Source of the DNA: CAYPNP01 sp964412195
GTDB lineage: Bacteria > Acidobacteriota > JAAYUB01
Direction: 5' to 3'
Assembly (NCBI GenBank): GCA_964412195.1
Contig: CAYPNP010000005.1
Span: forward strand, 1-64,000
Length of the DNA: 64,000 nt
Under the pieces are notes generated by a model. That model was not told the DNA's origin. It saw only the letters and a program-made list of their open reading frames with translations, and did no database searches. How positions within the stretch are numbered: position 1 is the first letter of the stretch; the number at the start of each line of letters is the position of its first letter. Shown piece after piece: positions 9,593-17,852 of this stretch. The position numbers were made by a program, and so were the translations under genes.

Positions 9593-11938
9593 TCACCTTT
9601 CCGGTTGCAGGATGAAAAGCTTGCCTGAGAGGAAGTCCGAGACCCAGATCCGCCCGGCCTCGTCCGCCTGAATCCGGGTGATCTCGAACAGGGCGTCGCC
9701 GAACTGGCCCGGCATGAAAAAGGCCGTGTTGCGGCTGTCGAAGTCCGTCTCGCCGTAGGGGTACTCGAACTGGTGCAGGCGGGCCACGGCGCCGGTCTTT
9801 AGGTCGACGGAGTGGATTTCCATTGCGGTCGGGGAGTGGCTGGTCACGATGGCATGCTGGCCGACCACCGCCAGGTTGTCCAGCCGGCCGGAGCCCGGGA
9901 CCTCGATGCGGCGGTAATTCCCCGCGGCGTCGATCACGCCGAGGGTGCGCTCGCCGTGGTGGAGCACCAGCGCTTCCCCGCCGGCGACGGCCAGCTTGAG
10001 CGGTTCCCGGCCGACGGCGACCTCGCGGCGGCCGAAGTCTTTCCGGTCAACCACCGTCACGCTGCCACTGTCAAAGTTGGCCACGAAAATGTCCTTCTGC
10101 GTGAACGTCAGGTCCGTGGGGGTTCGGCCGGTTAAGGCACGGTGGATCACACGGCGGGCCTTGGGATCCACCACCTGCAGGACGCCCGGCTGGTCGTCGG
10201 TTTCGGCGATCCGGGCGATGTAGAGCCGGTTCAGCTCGGGATCCAGCCGCAGGATTCGCTGGGCCGTCTCCCGGTCCACCTCGTCACCCAGCCGGATGCG
10301 CCGGTCCGGCGTCCACTCCCGCACGGTGTCCTCCAGGACCGAGACGAACTGCTCCTCCTTGCCCCAGTTGTTCTGCAGCAGGTAGAGCATGCCTTCTGGG
10401 TCGAGGGCCATCCGGTGCGCCTGGCGCGGCAGGCGGCGGTCGTACCAGACGCCGGTTTCGGGATCCAGCCCCAGGATGCCGTCGCGGCTGCCCCAGATGT
10501 ACACCACCGGCCAGTAGGATTGGTGGTGGCCGTAGGCCAGGTACACGCCGCCGCCCGGCGCCGGGCCGGCCTGGATGGGATAGTTGCAGGGCAGCGGCCG
10601 GACCTTTACCGTGCCGTCGGGAGTGACGTCGGCAAACTGGTCCTCGGAGTCGAAGGCCAGGAAGGAATCCTTGCCCGGCCGGCGGATCAGGTCGATCGGG
10701 GCCCAGCCGGTGCGGATCTTCCGGGTTTGGCCCGTGGCGGGATTCAGAACGGTGATGGCGGCGCCGAAGGAGCCGTTCACCGCTGTGGCGCCCAGCGGGA
10801 TGTAGAGGGCCCGGGTCGCCGGGTTCCAGGCCATGGAGAACATATGCGGGGCGACGCCGAGGTTTTCGAAGCGCCGGATCAGCCTCCGGGCGGTCAGGTC
10901 GACGACGTCCACCTCGCCGTAGGCCCAGCTGGACACGTACAGCCGGCTGCCCGCCTCGTCCACCACGGCGGCGTCGTTGCCGAACGCGGGCAGGGCCACT
11001 GTCGCCAACTCACCGCCGGCTTTTTTGAAGTCGACCACATGCACGGTGGGGTCGTTGTCGTAAGCGATATAAATCTCGTCCCGCGGCGCACTGGATGTGA
11101 TCCCCACGCCCTCGGTGAGCCCCGGCAGGTGGAACACCTGATCCGCGGTTCCGGTGGCGTCGATCCGCGCCGCTTCCGTCACGACGCGGGACACGGTTTC
11201 CGTCACCAGGTAGAGGGCGTGCGCCGACTCGTTGTACCCCGCGTAGTGCCAGCGTCCGCCCGCAGACAGGGCCAGGGGGCGCTGCCGGACGATCTTGCGG
11301 GCGAACGGATCGATCACGAACAGCGTGGAGGTGCGGCCATCCACCGCGAACACCTGCCCCAATCCTGAGTCGGCCACCACCTTGCGGAGGGGCGGTGGCG
11401 GCGTGGCGTTCAGGTTGCCCGGAGCTTCCACCCAGTCGGTCCACCGGATCCGATCCACCCGGCGGGCGGCGGGGTCCACCACCGCCAGGTCCTTGCTCTC
11501 GCGCCCGGCCAGGACGGCCAGCCCGGAGGACTCCTCCACGGCCACCGTCTCGTACTGTTCGACGGTCGGGATCGTCTTTGCGGTCCCCACTTCCGGCTGG
11601 ATAAAGTGAAGGCAATGGTTCCCGATGACGAAGAAGGCGCCGGTCTTCCGGTCCAGCGCCGCGGCCTCGTTCTTGAAGTACTGGGGGACGCGGCTGCCGA
11701 TGGCGATGTTGGCCACCGCGTGGGTGTCGCCGTCGATGACGGAAACGGACGAGGTGAGGGTGTTGACCAGAAAGATGCGGTTGCGCGCCGCGTCGGCCTT
11801 GACCAAAAGTGGTCCCGCCCCGTTGACCGTCAGGCCCATGGGGGCGAGGAAATCCACCGTCTTCACGGAATAACCGGCGGCGAGCAGGACGCTCGACGCC
11901 AGGATGGCCAGCAGGGCCGCGGCAGCAGGACGCCTCAT
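9593..11938 (-). CDS. Exported YncE-like beta-propeller protein
   Basis: A 781-residue secreted protein predicted to fold into one or two beta-propellers. After an N-terminal signal (LLAILASSVLLAAGYS), about a dozen repeats of the type IDGDTHAVANIAIG, VVDLTARRLIRRFEN and VVDPKARRVIHRALTG occur. These match the YVTN/NHL-like blades found in YncE and surface-layer proteins. No enzymatic residues are evident; such proteins usually bind metals, nucleic acid or partners in the periplasm. The start at 11938 has an AAAGGAG site 8 bases upstream; a longer frame extending to 12397 lacks support. A sigma70-type promoter is visible just upstream. tex follows after 2 bases. Confidence 0.85.
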   Translation of the reverse strand: MRRPAAAALLAILASSVLLAAGYSVKTVDFLAPMGLTVNGAGPLLVKADAARNRIFLVNTLTSSVSVIDGDTHAVANIAIGSRVPQYFKNEAAALDRKTGAFFVIGNHCLHFIQPEVGTAKTIPTVEQYETVAVEESSGLAVLAGRESKDLAVVDPAARRVDRIRWTDWVEAPGNLNATPPPPLRKVVADSGLGQVFAVDGRTSTLFVIDPFARKIVRQRPLALSAGGRWHYAGYNESAHALYLVTETVSRVVTEAARIDATGTADQVFHLPGLTEGVGITSSAPRDEIYIAYDNDPTVHVVDFKKAGGELATVALPAFGNDAAVVDEAGSRLYVSSWAYGEVDVVDLTARRLIRRFENLGVAPHMFSMAWNPATRALYIPLGATAVNGSFGAAITVLNPATGQTRKIRTGWAPIDLIRRPGKDSFLAFDSEDQFADVTPDGTVKVRPLPCNYPIQAGPAPGGGVYLAYGHHQSYWPVVYIWGSRDGILGLDPETGVWYDRRLPRQAHRMALDPEGMLYLLQNNWGKEEQFVSVLEDTVREWTPDRRIRLGDEVDRETAQRILRLDPELNRLYIARIAETDDQPGVLQVVDPKARRVIHRALTGRTPTDLTFTQKDIFVANFDSGSVTVVDRKDFGRREVAVGREPLKLAVAGGEALVLHHGERTLGVIDAAGNYRRIEVPGSGRLDNLAVVGQHAIVTSHSPTAMEIHSVDLKTGAVARLHQFEYPYGETDFDSRNTAFFMPGQFGDALFEITRIQADEAGRIWVSDFLSGKLFILQPER

Positions 11939-11962
11939 GGATGACTCCTTTCCGAGGGCGTC

Positions 11963-11991
11963 AGTGTAACAAGGTTGGACGGAAATGGCAA
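11963..11991 (-). promoter_or_regulatory. Sigma70-type promoter for the propeller-tex unit
   Basis: On the minus strand TTGCCA (11991-11986) and TACACT (11968-11963) are separated by exactly 17 bp and lie 25 bp upstream of the ATG at 11938. It is back-to-back with the putative promoter of the glycan operon at 12030-12058. Confidence 0.6.
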
Positions 11992-12029
11992 GCGGATGGA
12001 AAATGTGAATTATCATGTCTTTAACGGAA

Positions 12030-12058
12030 CTGCATTTTCCCGGGAGTTCCGGTATAAT
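12030..12058 (+). promoter_or_regulatory. Putative promoter of the glycan operon, leaderless arrangement
   Basis: A perfect TATAAT (12053-12058) lies 9 bases before the ATG at 12068, with CTGCAT 17 bp upstream as a weak -35. Transcription would begin at or within a few bases of the start codon, and no Shine-Dalgarno sequence precedes that codon. Confidence 0.55.
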
Positions 12059-12067
12059 GAATCCGCC

Positions 12068-13507
12068 ATGGCCAGGATCTGCATGCTCAACCCGCCGTTT
12101 GTGGACGACTTCGTGCGGTCGGCCCGATGGTACGCCCGCTCGCGCGGCCGGGTCCAGCGTCATCCCGACTACCTCCTGATCGCCACGGCAGTGCTGGAAG
12201 AGGCCGGCCACACGGTGCTTTTCATCGACGGGGCGGCCCGGAACATGACGCGGGAAGAGGTCCTGGACGAGGTGGGCCGCTTTCGGCCCGACCTGGGCGT
12301 GCTCCACACCACGACGCCCTCCATCGACAGCGACATCACTTACGCCAGCGACCTCAAGGCGAAGACCGGCGCCTTCACCGTGCTGGTGGGCAATCACGCC
12401 ACGGCGGAACCCGACGACACCCTGCGCCGCGCCGCCGGCGCCGTGGACCGGATCGCGCGCGGCGAGTACGACTTCACCCTGCGCGCCTTAGCGGCCAGCC
12501 CGGACGACCTGACCCTGCCTGGGATCTCGTACGCTACGGACGGTACGGCGGTGAACAACCCCCTCCCGCCGCCGCTGGACGTCGACGCGCTGCCGTTCCC
12601 CGCCTGGCGGCACATCCGGCCGGAGTGGTACCACGACGCCGGCAAGCTCTATCCCTTCCTGACCCTGCTGTCGGGGCGGGGCTGCTTCGCCCGCTGCACG
12701 TTCTGCGTCGACCCGCAGCTCTTCGCGGGGCACCGCCTCCGCCTGCGCCGGCCGGAACTCGTGGTGGACGAGATCGAGTCCGACCTGCGGCTCTTCCCCC
12801 AGATCCGCGAGATCATGTTCGAAACGGACACGTTCGTCGCCTCCGCCGCCCACGTCCGGGGCGTCTGCGAGGAGATCCTGCGCCGCGGCCTCCGGATCGC
12901 CTGGAGCTGCAACACCCGGGTGGACATGGACCTCGGACTGCTACCGCTGATGCGGCGGGCCGGCTGCCGGATGCTCATGACCGGCTTCGAGTTCGGCACC
13001 CAGGCGGCGCTGGACGCCGTCCGGAAGGGCGTCACCCTCGAGCAGAGCCGGGCGTTCGCCCGCCGCGCCCGTGAGCTGGGCTTCGTCGTCCACGGCTGCT
13101 TCATGATCGGCGCGCCGGGCGAAACCCGCGAGTCGGCCCGCGCCACCATCGAGTTCGCCAAGTCCCTGCCGCTGGACACGATCCAGATCTCCGGCATCTG
13201 CGTCTACCCGGGCACCGAGCTTTACCGCTGGGCGAAGGACAACGGCTGCCTCGTCCCCAAGGACTGGCGGGAGTGGGTCAGCGAAGACTGCGAGCAGGTG
13301 ACTCTGCTGAGCTACCCCGAGCTGCCGAAGGAGGAAATCGACCGCTTGATCGACGAAGGCCTGCGGGAGTTCTACCTCCGTCCGCGGCAGATGCTGCGAA
13401 TGGCCGCCAATGTCCGGTCCTGGGCCGACATCCGGCGGAAGCTGTACGGCGGCTGGAGTTTCCTGAAGTACCACCTGGACCGGCGGCGGGGGAGGGCGGC
13501 GCGATGA
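12068..13507 (+). CDS. B12-binding-domain radical SAM protein
   Basis: A class-B-like radical SAM enzyme of 479 residues. The N-terminal ~130 residues form a cobalamin-binding-like Rossmann domain (ICMLNPPFVDDF; HTVLFIDGAARNM; LGVLHTTTPSIDSD). The radical SAM core has the cluster motif CFARCTFC (CxxxCxxC, near residue 207) and a GFEFGTQAALDAV segment typical of this group. The product is unknown; relatives act on lipids, hopanoids, phosphonates and sugars. It is the first gene of an ATGA-coupled operon with two glycosyltransferases and DUF2304, which suggests a role in surface lipid or glycan modification. The ATG follows a TATAAT box; longer upstream reading is unsupported. Confidence 0.88.
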   Translation: MARICMLNPPFVDDFVRSARWYARSRGRVQRHPDYLLIATAVLEEAGHTVLFIDGAARNMTREEVLDEVGRFRPDLGVLHTTTPSIDSDITYASDLKAKTGAFTVLVGNHATAEPDDTLRRAAGAVDRIARGEYDFTLRALAASPDDLTLPGISYATDGTAVNNPLPPPLDVDALPFPAWRHIRPEWYHDAGKLYPFLTLLSGRGCFARCTFCVDPQLFAGHRLRLRRPELVVDEIESDLRLFPQIREIMFETDTFVASAAHVRGVCEEILRRGLRIAWSCNTRVDMDLGLLPLMRRAGCRMLMTGFEFGTQAALDAVRKGVTLEQSRAFARRARELGFVVHGCFMIGAPGETRESARATIEFAKSLPLDTIQISGICVYPGTELYRWAKDNGCLVPKDWREWVSEDCEQVTLLSYPELPKEEIDRLIDEGLREFYLRPRQMLRMAANVRSWADIRRKLYGGWSFLKYHLDRRRGRAAR

Positions 13508-14508
13508 ACGTGTCCGTCGTCGTCCCGGTCTACAACGGCGCCCGGCACGTCCGGAAGACGCTGGACGCCCTGGCGGGCCTCGAGCCTGCTGCCGGCGGCG
13601 CCGTCGAGGTCGTGGTGGTGGACGACGGCTCGCGCGACGAGACGCCGGACATCGTCGCCGGCTACCCCTTCCGGCTGATCCGGCAGGAGAACCGCGGCCC
13701 CGCCAGCGCCCGCAACGCCGGCTGGCGCGCCTCGACCGGCGGAGTAGTGTACTTCACCGATTCCGACTGCATCCCGCCGCCGGGCTGGATCAGCGGGCTG
13801 CTGGGGGCGTTCGACGACCCGGCCGTGGGCGCCGCGGCGGGCAGCTACGACCTGGCCAATCCCGGGCGGGTCCTGCCGCGGCTGATCCAAGCGGAGATCC
13901 TCGACCGCCACCGGCGGATGGGCGATTTCGTCCGCGCCGCCGGGACCTACAATATGGCCGTGCGGCGGGAGGTCCTGGAGGCGGTGGGCGGCTTCGACGA
14001 GGGCTACCCCACCGCCAGCGGCGAGGACAACGACCTGTCCTACCGCATCCAGAAAGCCGACCGGCGGATCGCCTTCCGCCCCGCCTGCCGGGTGGCCCAC
14101 CACCACCCCGAGCGAGCGGGCAAGTACCTCAAGTCCCAGTTCGTGCACGGCTACTGGCGCAGCCGACTGTACCGCCTCCACCCCGAGTTCCTGGCCGGCG
14201 ACGACTACACCCGCAAGCGCGACCTGCTGGACGCGTTCCTGGCGACCTGCGCCGCCCTGCTCGTGCCGTTCTCGGTCTGGCACCCGCTGCCCATCGGGGT
14301 GTCGCTCGCGTTCGTGCTGGGGGTGCTGGTGCTGGTGGAGGCGTACACCGCGGGCCGGCTGGCCCGCGCCGGGCGGGACTGGGCGCTGCTGCCCGCGGGG
14401 ACGGCGATCTTCACCGCCCGGTCGTTTGCGCGGGCGGCAGGCTGGTACTGGGGCTTCGTTCGGTGGCTGGCGTCCGGCAAGGAATCCACAGGGGGGGTGC
14501 GGCGATGA
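13504..14508 (+). CDS. Family 2 glycosyltransferase with C-terminal membrane segments
   Basis: A GT-A-fold inverting glycosyltransferase (334 residues) using a nucleotide sugar. Visible motifs are the N-terminal SVVVPVYNGARHVRKTL, the first aspartate pair in VVVDDGSRDETPD, a FTDSDCIPP (DxD-like) near residue 87 and SGEDNDLSYRI near 175 (the catalytic-base region). Two hydrophobic helices near 245-310 suggest membrane attachment. The start codon overlaps the previous stop as ATGA, so it is translationally coupled to the radical SAM gene. The donor sugar and acceptor cannot be deduced. Confidence 0.92.
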   Translation: MNVSVVVPVYNGARHVRKTLDALAGLEPAAGGAVEVVVVDDGSRDETPDIVAGYPFRLIRQENRGPASARNAGWRASTGGVVYFTDSDCIPPPGWISGLLGAFDDPAVGAAAGSYDLANPGRVLPRLIQAEILDRHRRMGDFVRAAGTYNMAVRREVLEAVGGFDEGYPTASGEDNDLSYRIQKADRRIAFRPACRVAHHHPERAGKYLKSQFVHGYWRSRLYRLHPEFLAGDDYTRKRDLLDAFLATCAALLVPFSVWHPLPIGVSLAFVLGVLVLVEAYTAGRLARAGRDWALLPAGTAIFTARSFARAAGWYWGFVRWLASGKESTGGVRR

Positions 14509-15215
14509 GTGCGGAGATCCCCGTCCGCGAGGTCCTCTTCATCATCCCGGCGCTCAATGAGGAGCGCAACATCGGCAGCGTGGTCCGGGAGTTGCGCGCG
14601 GTGGTGCCGGGGGCCGACGTGCTGGTGATCGACGACGGATCCGTCGACGGCACCGCCCGCGCCGCGGCGGAGTCGGGCGCCCGGGTGATGCGGATGCCCT
14701 TCAACGTGGGCATCGGCACGGCCATCCAGACCGGCATCGCCCACGCCCATGAAGCCGGCTACCGCTGGGTCATCCGCATGGACGGCGACGGGCAGCACGA
14801 TCCGCGGGACGTGGTCCGCTTTTTCGAGCTCGTCCGGGAGCACGAGGCAGATCTGGTGATCGGCTCCCGCTTCCTGGAAAAGGGCGGCTACCAGTCGTCC
14901 CTGGCCCGGCGCGCGGCCATCGGGTTCCTCAACCGGCTGATCGGGGGGCTCACTGGCTTTCGGATCACCGATGCCACCTCGGGATTCCAGATGTTTTCGG
15001 CCCGGGCGATGGCCCGGCTGCAACGGTTTTATCCCGACGACTATCCCGAGCCGGAGGCGATCATCCTGCTCCACAAGTGGGGGATGACGGTGGCCGAGGT
15101 GCCCGTGACCATGAAGCGGCGCCCCGCCGGCGCGTCGTCCATCACGTTCGTGAAGTCGATCTATTACATGATCAAAGTCACCATGGCCATCCTGCTGGAC
15201 ATGGTCCGCTACTGA
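14505..15215 (+). CDS. Dolichol-phosphate-mannose-synthase-like GT2
   Basis: A 236-residue glycosyltransferase resembling enzymes that load a sugar onto a polyprenyl phosphate carrier. Motifs are LFIIPALNEERNIGSVV, VIDDGSVDGTA, the metal-binding MDGDGQHDP (near residue 91) and VIGSRFLEKGGY. The C-terminus carries at most short hydrophobic stretches and no multi-span anchor. ATGA overlap with the preceding gene continues the coupled operon. Polyprenyl-phosphate glycosylation fits the DUF2304 membrane protein that follows, since such pairs are common in surface-polysaccharide loci. Confidence 0.92.
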   Translation: MSAEIPVREVLFIIPALNEERNIGSVVRELRAVVPGADVLVIDDGSVDGTARAAAESGARVMRMPFNVGIGTAIQTGIAHAHEAGYRWVIRMDGDGQHDPRDVVRFFELVREHEADLVIGSRFLEKGGYQSSLARRAAIGFLNRLIGGLTGFRITDATSGFQMFSARAMARLQRFYPDDYPEPEAIILLHKWGMTVAEVPVTMKRRPAGASSITFVKSIYYMIKVTMAILLDMVRY

Positions 15216-15236
15216 GCGCGGAGAGGAGGCGAACCC

Positions 15237-15584
15237 ATGAGCTTCATCCAGATTTTCACATCGCTGGTCAACCTGCTGATGCTCTTCATGATCTTCGACT
15301 TCCTGCGCCGGGAAAAGTTGAAGGAGAAATACTCGATCCTCTGGCTGGTCGCCATCGTCTTCCTTCAATTTTTCATCTTCTTCGACAGATGGTTCCTGGA
15401 TTTCTCCAAGCTGGTCGGGGTGTTCTACCCGCCGTCGCTGATGTTCTACCTGGCAATCCTGTTCCTGTTCATCATCGTCCTGCACCTGTCCCTGGTGGTG
15501 TCCAAGCTCACCCAGCAGAACCAGGTCCTGGCCCAGAAGCTGGCCCTGCTGGAGTTGAAAAACCAGCCCGCCCCGAAGAAGTAA
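15237..15584 (+). CDS. DUF2304 membrane protein
   Basis: A 115-residue integral membrane protein with three hydrophobic segments (about 4-22, 36-52, 66-86) and a short charged C-terminal tail that could form a coiled coil (SKLTQQNQVLAQKLALLELK). The pattern LRREKLKEKYSILWL is characteristic of DUF2304, a small family habitually found next to DPM1-like glycosyltransferases. It is the last gene of the operon, 21 bp after the GT, with a GGAGGCG ribosome site. A helper or scaffold role for the glycosyltransferase is an inference from context only. Confidence 0.9.
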   Translation: MSFIQIFTSLVNLLMLFMIFDFLRREKLKEKYSILWLVAIVFLQFFIFFDRWFLDFSKLVGVFYPPSLMFYLAILFLFIIVLHLSLVVSKLTQQNQVLAQKLALLELKNQPAPKK

Positions 15585-15613
15585 AACTCACCAAGATGAG
15601 GTGTGAGAAGTAA

Positions 15614-15639
15614 ACAGTGAACAGTGAACAGTGAACAGT
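15614..15639. repeat. Tandem 7-bp repeat (ACAGTGA x3.7)
   Basis: Three full units plus a partial unit of ACAGTGA occur head to tail between the glycan operon and the AT-rich gene that follows. This marks the switch from GC-rich to AT-rich sequence. Confidence 0.8.
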
Positions 15640-15709
15640 ATTCAATTTCGGAGGAGCAGTTTAGAGGGAGAGGACGGAATTGAATTATGTGATGGAGACG
15701 GATCTTTCC

Positions 15710-16303
15710 TTACAGTCCATCCAGTCTGGGTGACAGGTACTCGCGGAATTTCGTTTTGAAGAGATCCCGCTCCTCATTATTGCGTAGAAATATATCCGCC
15801 CCTCCATCGTAAGGGCTAAATACTTGTCCAGATAGCCAATCGAATATCACAATATAATCTATTCGGTCATCTGCGACTGCCAGAAATAATCCATCAAGCA
15901 CTCCTCGCTCCCACGACAGCTCTGCAAAGTAAAACCCCATATCTTCCAGATGCTCAGCGGTAAATTCATGTGGGAGCTGAGAAGATGCCCATTCTTCAGC
16001 GGATCTGAAAGCGAAATTCTCTAATACAACATCAGTTGCTTCCTGAACGCTCTTATTGCATTTGGAAAGGATTACAAAGCACCGTGCTTGCTCAATAAAC
16101 ATGTCATCAAGCACGGAATGATACCTTTTCAGAATCTCCTGATATTCTTGCTCGGATTGCGCATAACGCTTGGATCCAGGGAGAGAATGGATACGCAGCC
16201 ATCGATTGGCGTAAACCTCCCGGAGGAAATAACCAATTGGTAGAGCTTGTGGATAGAAAGACTTCCATCGTTTGATAAGCTGGCAAGCTCTAGTTTTGTG
16301 CAT
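15710..16303 (-). CDS. Hypothetical protein in an AT-rich patch (197 aa)
   Basis: No firm family assignment. A soluble protein with segments PIGYFLREVYANRWLRIHSL and LPGSKRYAQSEQEY near the N-terminus and VFSPYDGGADIFLRNNEERD near the C-terminus. The combination recalls small cytoplasmic proteins found scattered in accessory regions, some of them immunity-like, but this is recollection, not evidence. Base composition is clearly more AT-rich than both neighbours and codon use differs (many AAA, ATT and TCT), suggesting recent acquisition. An ATG at 16303 is chosen; a TTG at 16339 in frame would add 12 residues. No good ribosome site precedes either. Confidence 0.6.
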   Translation of the reverse strand: MHKTRACQLIKRWKSFYPQALPIGYFLREVYANRWLRIHSLPGSKRYAQSEQEYQEILKRYHSVLDDMFIEQARCFVILSKCNKSVQEATDVVLENFAFRSAEEWASSQLPHEFTAEHLEDMGFYFAELSWERGVLDGLFLAVADDRIDYIVIFDWLSGQVFSPYDGGADIFLRNNEERDLFKTKFREYLSPRLDGL

Positions 16304-16370
16304 CTGGATCAATTGGAAATGCAGACTTGATATTCTCAAAGACTCAACACAAGTTGCTCATTGTGAAGGG

Positions 16371-16883
16371 TCACTTGATGTGTTCGAAAGTTTTCGCCTG
16401 GCGGTTCTTGCGGACGTTGTCGATGTCATAAACTTCGTTGTGGAAGACGATGTAGATGCCGGGGGCGAGGAACTTCGTGGCAAAGATGCTCTCGGTGAGG
16501 TTCTGCAGCCCGTCGCTGTTCTGGACCACCAGCGGCAGCATGGCCCCGGTGAGGACGATCGGAACCTTGACCTCGGGCACGTGCGCCTTGAGGTACTTGC
16601 CGGTCTCCACCATGGTGTCGGTGCCGTGGGTGATGACGATGGGCAGGCCGCTCTCCTGCAGCTCCGCCACCTTGGCGGCGATCACGGCCCGGTCGTCGTC
16701 CTTCATGTACAGGCTGTCGATGTTCATCAGACGGGTGGGGTGGATCTTCACGTAGGGCAGCCTCAGCCGCGGGAAGGTGCTGTGCAGGTAGGCCTCGATG
16801 TTGTCGATGCCGCCGTGGACCTCGTCGTAGATCTTCTCGATGGTGCCGCCGGTGAAGATGATCTGGATGTCGCGCTGGGACAT
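16371..16883 (-). CDS. Single-domain asparaginase homologue
   Basis: 170 residues, equal to the N-terminal catalytic domain of type I/II L-asparaginases (which have about 330). The two active-site threonine motifs are present: IFTGGTIEKIYDE near residue 10 and ITHGTDTMVETG near 83, plus VPIVLTGAMLPL. The C-terminal domain that supplies the rest of the substrate pocket in normal asparaginases is absent, yet the stop is clean and no remnant follows. Stand-alone short forms are known as a distinct subgroup of unclear substrate. It is the last gene of a GT2-methyltransferase-asparaginase unit, 18 bp after the methyltransferase, with a GGGAG ribosome site. Confidence 0.85.
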   Translation of the reverse strand: MSQRDIQIIFTGGTIEKIYDEVHGGIDNIEAYLHSTFPRLRLPYVKIHPTRLMNIDSLYMKDDDRAVIAAKVAELQESGLPIVITHGTDTMVETGKYLKAHVPEVKVPIVLTGAMLPLVVQNSDGLQNLTESIFATKFLAPGIYIVFHNEVYDIDNVRKNRQAKTFEHIK

Positions 16884-16901
16884 GGTGTTACTCCCGAAAA
16901 C

Positions 16902-17852
16902 TCAGTGTTTCGAAGCCGCCAGGAACATCGTTCCGCCCCGACCGGCCACGGCCTCGGCGATGGCGACCGGCTGGGCGGCCAGGACGAGCCCAAGATAAAG
17001 GATTTTCTTTAAAAAGGCAAACCGCCGGACGCCGCGCACGGCGAGGGCCATCGGGTCGAGGCCGGGGCAGAGCGACGAGACCATGGCCGGGGCGTTGTCG
17101 CGCAGGGAGAAGAAACCCGGTTTGCCGGGCTCCAGCCCCGCGTCCCGGAGCAGCCCGGCCAGGCACTCCGGGGTGTAATCGATCAGGTGGCGTGGAATGT
17201 CGATACCGGTCCAGCGCCGGCCGAACCAGCGGAACTGCCAGCTGACCAGGTTCGGCACCTGGGCCAGGAGGACGCCGCCCGGAGCCAGCCAACCGGCGAC
17301 CTTGGCCAGCGCTGTCCTCGGCTCGGCCAGATGCTCGACGACGTGGAACATGGTGATGAAATCGAAGGCGCCGTGCGGGAAATCGGCCGTCCCGATATCG
17401 CCTGTGCGGACCTTCAGACCATACTGGTCGCGGGCGGCGGCCGCAGCGGACAAGGAGATTTCCAGTCCCTCGCCGCGGATGCCGGTGCGGCGCTCCAGCA
17501 CGTGGAGGAACGAGCCGCTGCCGCAGCCCACGTCCAGCACGCGGGGTGAGGGACTCGGGAAGTGGCGGCGCGCCACCGCCACATGGTGCCGCAGGACCAG
17601 TTCGCGGTAAGTTTGCTCCAGGCGGGCTCCCAGGCAGGGCCGCTTCCCGTCAGACCACCAGTAGCTTTCGGGATACGCCGCGGCCAGTACCTCCGGCGTG
17701 GGGAAAGGGTGCAGGAAGGCCGCCCCGCAGCCGGAGCAGCGGTACAGCCGGAAGGATTTCTCCGTGGTCCGGAACAGAAAGTCGGAGTTTTCCAGCAGGA
17801 AGACGGCCGGGGCGCAGCCGCAGAGGGGGCAGGCGGGGGAATCGCCGTTCAC
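16902..17852 (-). CDS. Class I SAM-dependent methyltransferase with N-terminal zinc ribbon
   Basis: 316 residues. The N-terminus contains two CxxC-like knuckles (CPLCGCAP and CSGCGAAF, residues 8-50) typical of methyltransferases that carry a small zinc domain before the Rossmann core. Motif I is VLDVGCGSGSFLHVLE near residue 100, and the HVVEHLAEPRTALA block near 170 is motif IV/V of the Methyltransf_11/23 type. Substrates in this group are usually sugars or lipids. The start is GTG and overlaps the upstream glycosyltransferase stop as GTGA, so the two are translationally coupled and likely act in one surface-glycan pathway. Confidence 0.88.
   Translation of the reverse strand: MNGDSPACPLCGCAPAVFLLENSDFLFRTTEKSFRLYRCSGCGAAFLHPFPTPEVLAAAYPESYWWSDGKRPCLGARLEQTYRELVLRHHVAVARRHFPSPSPRVLDVGCGSGSFLHVLERRTGIRGEGLEISLSAAAAARDQYGLKVRTGDIGTADFPHGAFDFITMFHVVEHLAEPRTALAKVAGWLAPGGVLLAQVPNLVSWQFRWFGRRWTGIDIPRHLIDYTPECLAGLLRDAGLEPGKPGFFSLRDNAPAMVSSLCPGLDPMALAVRGVRRFAFLKKILYLGLVLAAQPVAIAEAVAGRGGTMFLAASKH

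Noticed and set aside
11939..12397. N-terminal extension of the beta-propeller protein to 12397
   Set aside because: It would overlap the divergent radical SAM gene, whereas the start at 11938 has an AAAGGAG site, a signal peptide and a promoter.
15601..15640. CRISPR-like short repeat
   Set aside because: The 7-bp units are contiguous without spacers and no cas genes are present; it is a simple tandem repeat.
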